The notes below the pieces were generated by a model. It saw only the letters and a program-made list of their open reading frames with translations, was not told the origin of the DNA and did not search any database. Shown piece after piece: positions 60,731-64,000 of a DNA stretch of 64,000 nt. The DNA lies in NCBI RefSeq assembly GCF_900102265.1, contig NZ_FNBH01000002.1, positions 806,001 to 870,000 of the forward strand, given 5' to 3'. How positions within the stretch are numbered: the first letter of the stretch is position 1; every line of letters starts with the position of its first letter. This DNA comes from Epilithonimonas hungarica (GTDB taxonomy: Bacteria > Bacteroidota > Bacteroidia > Flavobacteriales > Weeksellaceae). A program made the position numbers and the translations under genes.

Positions 60731-62119
60731 ATGAAAAAACATTTACATTTTCTTTTTTTACTTTTATTTTCTACAAGATTATTATCACAAGATGGAAGCC
60801 TTGATAATTCTTTTAATGATTCTAATATTGGAATTAATGATGGTTTAGTCCTAGGCATAACCCTACAACCTGATAAAAAAATACTGGTTTCTGGGAGATT
60901 TAATTCTTACAATGGCAATATTAGAAATAATATCGCTCGGTTAAATCCGGACGGAACTTTAGATTCGGGTTTTAATCCTGTTTCAGGATCTAATCAACAG
61001 ATTCACATTTCTACTGTTCAACCTGATGGAAAAATCTTAATTGGTGGCTATTTTGATACCTACAACGGAGTTTCTAGAAATCGTATTGCTCGTCTGGATG
61101 TAGATGGATCATTAGACACTTCCTTTAACCCTGGCAATGGCGCCAACGATATTATCAACAACATTGTTTTACTACCTGATGGTAAAATATTAATTGGAGG
61201 TTATTTTACTTCATACAATGGCATATCTAGAAATCGTATTGCCCGACTAAATGCGGATGGATCATTGGACTCTAATTTTAATTATAGTTCTGGGGCAAAC
61301 AACAATATTCATGATCTAATTTTACAACCTGATGGTAAAATTTTAATTGTGGGGGATTTTATGACCTTTAATGATATCTCAATGAGGTATATTGCGAGAT
61401 TAAACTCTGATGGTACATTAGATACAAGCTTTACAGGTAATGCTTCAAATACCATAACTAGTATTTTATTACAAAAAGATGGAAAGATTTTAATAGCAGG
61501 TTATTTTACAACTTATAATGGGGTTGCTAGAAATCGTGTTGCTCGTCTAACCTCGAATGGCGCATTAGACACAGAATTCGATCCTGGTGATGGTGCAAAT
61601 GGCACTATTTATAGTATGGCTTCTCAATCTGATGGCAAGATCCTTATTGGTGGTGATTTTACAACATACAACAATAATACAGCGATACGCCTTGCTCGTC
61701 TTAATAGCAATGGTTCTATCGACAATTCTTTTAATGTTGGAACAGGAACAAATAGTAACATCCTTGATATCGTTTTACAATCAGATAACAAAATACTTGT
61801 TGGAGGAGCTTTCAGTATATACAATAGTATTACAAAGAAAAGCCTAATTCGCTTAAACAATGAGCCCATTTTAAGCACCACAGATTTTATGCGTAAGAAT
61901 ATATTCTCATATCCTAATCCAGTAAAAGATATATTATATATTGAAAATGCCTTTAATAATAAAGTTTACATTTATAATATGATTGGGAATTTGGTTAAGG
62001 AATTTGAAATTTCTAACAATAAAACCAACATAAATCTTAGCTCACTTGAAAAAGGCAATTACATTTTGATAAGTACTAATGGAAAAGAGCAAAAAACATT
62101 TAAAATTATCAAACAATAA
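60731..62119 (+). CDS. Delta-60 repeat secreted protein with type IX sorting domain
   Basis: A 462-residue protein with a signal peptide (MKKHLHFLFLLLFSTRLLSQ). About seven delta-60 repeats of roughly 50 residues follow (about 25-385), each with a core like QPDGKILIGGYFTSYNGISRNRIARLNADGSLDSNF; these fold as a beta-propeller-like domain. The last 75 residues are a T9SS type A C-terminal domain (SYPNPVKDILYIENAFNNKVYIYN and LEKGNYILISTNGKEQKTFKI). The protein should be secreted by T9SS and surface attached. Ligand unknown. Confidence 0.92.
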   Translation: MKKHLHFLFLLLFSTRLLSQDGSLDNSFNDSNIGINDGLVLGITLQPDKKILVSGRFNSYNGNIRNNIARLNPDGTLDSGFNPVSGSNQQIHISTVQPDGKILIGGYFDTYNGVSRNRIARLDVDGSLDTSFNPGNGANDIINNIVLLPDGKILIGGYFTSYNGISRNRIARLNADGSLDSNFNYSSGANNNIHDLILQPDGKILIVGDFMTFNDISMRYIARLNSDGTLDTSFTGNASNTITSILLQKDGKILIAGYFTTYNGVARNRVARLTSNGALDTEFDPGDGANGTIYSMASQSDGKILIGGDFTTYNNNTAIRLARLNSNGSIDNSFNVGTGTNSNILDIVLQSDNKILVGGAFSIYNSITKKSLIRLNNEPILSTTDFMRKNIFSYPNPVKDILYIENAFNNKVYIYNMIGNLVKEFEISNNKTNINLSSLEKGNYILISTNGKEQKTFKIIKQ

Positions 62120-62124
62120 ATATT

Positions 62125-62162
62125 AAAAACCCTAATCTGTCTACAATCCTTGTAGGCAGATT
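62125..62162 (-). terminator. Terminator of the ComM-like gene
   Basis: AATCTGTCTACA (62134-62145) pairs with TGTAGGCAGATT (62151-62162) with one GU pair. A TTTTTAAT run follows on the minus strand. It may also affect the convergent delta-60 gene. Confidence 0.75.
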
Positions 62163-62168
62163 GTATTG

Positions 62169-63701
62169 TTAAGCATTCCAAAAATCTCTGTCCAGACTTC
62201 TATACTGTATTGCCTCAGAAATATGGTCTCCCTGGATATTTTCAGAATTTTCCAGATCTGCGATGGTTCTTGCAACTTTTAAAATTCTATCATAGGCCCT
62301 TGCGGAGAGATTGAGTTTCATCATAGCGGCTTTTATTAATAGCTGAGAATATTCATCTAATTCGCAATATTTTTCGATTTCTTTTGGTCCCATCTGCGCA
62401 TTATAATTGACCTCAGAATCTTTATATCTTTCATTCTGAATATCCCTCGCATCGTTTACTCTTTTCCTGATCTTCGCACTGCTTTCCCCTTTCTTTTTAT
62501 CGGCCAATTGTTCATATTCTACTTTTGAAACTTCGATATGAATATCGATCCTATCGAGAAGAGGTCCGGACAATTTGTTCATATATCGTTGCATTTCCAT
62601 GGTTGAGGAAGTGTTATTCGGGTCATCCGGAAAATAACCGCTGGGACTGGGGTTCATACTTGCAACCAACATAAAACTTGCAGGATACTCGATAGTAAAT
62701 TTGGCTCGCGAAATAGTTACGACACGATCTTCCAAGGGTTGCCTCATCACTTCGAGAACCGTTCTCTTGAATTCGGGCATTTCATCTAAAAATAGGACGC
62801 CATTGTGGGCGAGAGAAATTTCTCCCGGCTGGGGATAACTTCCTCCTCCGACAAGTGCAACATCAGAAATCGTATGATGTGGGGATCTAAATGGCCTTAT
62901 TGTTATCAATGATGTTTCTGTCCCCATTTTTCCTGCTACAGAATGAATCTTCGTTGTTTCCAAAGATTCTTTGAGACTAAGTGCCGGCAATATACTGGGA
63001 AGACGTTTGGCAAGCATTGTTTTCCCACTTCCAGGCGAACCTATCAGTATAATGTTATGTCCGCCAGCTGCTGCAACTTCCATTGCACGTTTTGCTGCTT
63101 CCTGTCCTTTCACCTCATCAAAATCAAAGGGAAAATGATTCACCTTATCCTGAAATTCTTTCCTGGTGTCGATCTCGAATTTTTGCAAAGGTTGATCATC
63201 ATTAAAAAAATCTATAACCTCTTTGATGTTTTCCACACCATAAACATCCAATTGATTGACGATTGCTGCTTCTCTTGCATTTTGTTTTGGAAGAATTATG
63301 CCTTTGAAACCATCTTCTCTAGCTTTTATTGCAATTGGCAAAACACCTTTTATTGGTTGTAAACCGCCATCAAGAGATAATTCTCCCATGATCAGATATT
63401 GTCCCAGATCTTCTGCTTTTATAAGGTCAGAAGCCGCTAAAATTCCGAGAGCAATGCTCATATCATAAGCAGAACCTTCTTTCCGGAGATCAGCAGGAGC
63501 CATATTGATTGTAATCTTCTTTCCAGGAATTTTGAATCCTGAGTTTTTAAGAGCTGCAGAGATTCTATAGCTACTTTCTTTGATGGCATTATCTGGCAAT
63601 CCTACCAGATGATAGCCGACGCCTTGATCTACATTGACCTCTATGGTAATGATCTGTGCAGAGACACCGTGAATGGCTGCACCGTAAATTTTGACAAGCA
63701 T
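62169..63701 (-). CDS. YifB/ComM family Mg chelatase-like AAA ATPase
   Basis: A 510-residue protein of the ComM/YifB family. The N-terminal Lon-like fold (about 1-170) has VNVDQGVGYHLVGLPDNAIKESSYRI and KKITINMAPADLRKEGSAYD. The AAA domain (about 190-400) has Walker A ILIGSPGSGKTMLAKRLPSILP, Walker B GVLFLDEMPEF and RPLEDRVVTISRAK. The Mg-chelatase C-terminal domain includes NLSARAYDRILKVARTIADLE. In characterised bacteria ComM is a branch-migration helicase in natural transformation. That role is inferred from family here. Confidence 0.95.
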   Translation of the reverse strand: MLVKIYGAAIHGVSAQIITIEVNVDQGVGYHLVGLPDNAIKESSYRISAALKNSGFKIPGKKITINMAPADLRKEGSAYDMSIALGILAASDLIKAEDLGQYLIMGELSLDGGLQPIKGVLPIAIKAREDGFKGIILPKQNAREAAIVNQLDVYGVENIKEVIDFFNDDQPLQKFEIDTRKEFQDKVNHFPFDFDEVKGQEAAKRAMEVAAAGGHNIILIGSPGSGKTMLAKRLPSILPALSLKESLETTKIHSVAGKMGTETSLITIRPFRSPHHTISDVALVGGGSYPQPGEISLAHNGVLFLDEMPEFKRTVLEVMRQPLEDRVVTISRAKFTIEYPASFMLVASMNPSPSGYFPDDPNNTSSTMEMQRYMNKLSGPLLDRIDIHIEVSKVEYEQLADKKKGESSAKIRKRVNDARDIQNERYKDSEVNYNAQMGPKEIEKYCELDEYSQLLIKAAMMKLNLSARAYDRILKVARTIADLENSENIQGDHISEAIQYRSLDRDFWNA

Positions 63702-63723
63702 TTGTGTTTTGTTTTATCAAAAA

Positions 63724-63756
63724 TAAAAAAAACTCTCTGATGAAAACCAAAGAGTT
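63724..63756 (-). terminator. Probable terminator of the guanylyltransferase gene
   Basis: AACTCT (63731-63736) pairs with AGAGTT (63751-63756); on the minus strand TTTTTTTTA follows. The stem is short. Confidence 0.55.
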
Positions 63757-63787
63757 AAATATTTTTCAAAAAATAGTTAGTTCCCTA

Positions 63788-64000
63788 TTACATAAATCGT
63801 TCGCCTTTTTTAAGATTTTTAAGGTCCAGAACATAATCTTTTATAAGCTGATCATTATCACGTGGGCAAATAAGCAATGCTTTTTCCGTATCCACAACAA
63901 TATAATTTTTAAGTCCATCGATAACAGCTGCCTTGTTTTGATTTTTGATCCTGATGACATTTCCCTTTGAGTTATAAGTAAGAACATTCTTGGAAGAGAT
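63788..64000 (-). CDS. Mannose-1-phosphate guanylyltransferase, 3' end only
   Basis: The minus-strand frame enters at 64000 and stops with TAA at 63788-63790, giving the last 70 residues. It reads NKAAVIDGLKNYIVVDTEKALLICPRDNDQ and ends LKNLKKGERFM. The VIDGLKNYIVVDTxxALLIC pattern is typical of the C-terminal part of GDP-mannose pyrophosphorylases, which make GDP-mannose from mannose 1-phosphate and GTP. The 5' part and catalytic domain lie outside the window, so the call rests on this segment. Confidence 0.8.
   Translation of the reverse strand: MSSKNVLTYNSKGNVIRIKNQNKAAVIDGLKNYIVVDTEKALLICPRDNDQLIKDYVLDLKNLKKGERFM

Overview
The window is AT-rich chromosomal DNA from a member of the Bacteroidota, most likely a Chryseobacterium-like flavobacterium (Weeksellaceae). 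The evidence is the division and cell-wall cluster order, a type III glutamine synthetase, proteins with type IX secretion C-termini, an XrtF exosortase with its partner, TonB-dependent receptors, many DUF families typical of Flavobacteriia, and repeated promoter boxes of the TAnnTTTG type. No rRNA, tRNA, CRISPR array, prophage or integrative element was seen. The assignment is by recognition of protein families, not by a database search.

Region 1 (1-3.7 kb, minus strand): the 5' part of a secreted adhesin-like type IX cargo, then rplY and prs, a bacilliredoxin and yqeY. Region 2 (3.7-22.1 kb, minus strand): a complete dcw cluster read from mraZ through rsmH, ftsL, ftsI, murE, mraY, murD, ftsW, murG, murC, ftsQ and ftsA to ftsZ. 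murF and ddl are absent, as is usual in the group. MraZ boxes lie just upstream of mraZ. The cluster is interrupted by a REP-associated transposase (RAYT) with its own palindromes between murD and ftsW, a block of other palindromes between murG and ftsW, and three small unrecognised genes around murC.

Region 3 (22.3-32 kb, mostly plus): a nitroreductase, a small toxin-antitoxin pair, nadB, a lipoprotein, nadC, a TonB-dependent receptor, a membrane protein, asd and a cation diffusion facilitator. Region 4 (32-45 kb): the exosortase XrtF and its associated membrane protein, a phosphotransferase, an NlpC/P60 lipoprotein, glnA type III, a DUF6909 protein with a nucleoside-phosphorylase-like C-terminal half, a DUF445 protein, a serine hydrolase whose SxxK lysine is replaced, a TetR regulator, TatD, TcdA, RnpA and DUF4126.

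Region 5 (45.4-51.6 kb) holds a DUF5689 lipoprotein and a large TonB-dependent receptor, divergent from a secreted endonuclease/exonuclease/phosphatase protein. Together these look like a surface scavenging locus, possibly for nucleic acids or organic phosphate. Region 6 (51.7-64 kb): prfA, a small membrane protein, fumC, a Crp-family regulator with a Gdx/SugE exporter, an ABC exporter pair, dnaB, rnhA, a delta-60 repeat type IX cargo, a ComM-type ATPase and the 3' end of a mannose-1-phosphate guanylyltransferase.

Most of the window is ordinary core genome. The points most worth a second look are the RAYT and palindrome insertions in the dcw cluster, an AT-rich repeat family that has entered the murG reading frame, the DUF6909 domain resemblance, the nuclease-receptor-DUF5689 locus, the SxxN serine hydrolase, cruciform-type intergenic repeats, and three genes whose start codon follows a promoter box by only 3-4 bases.
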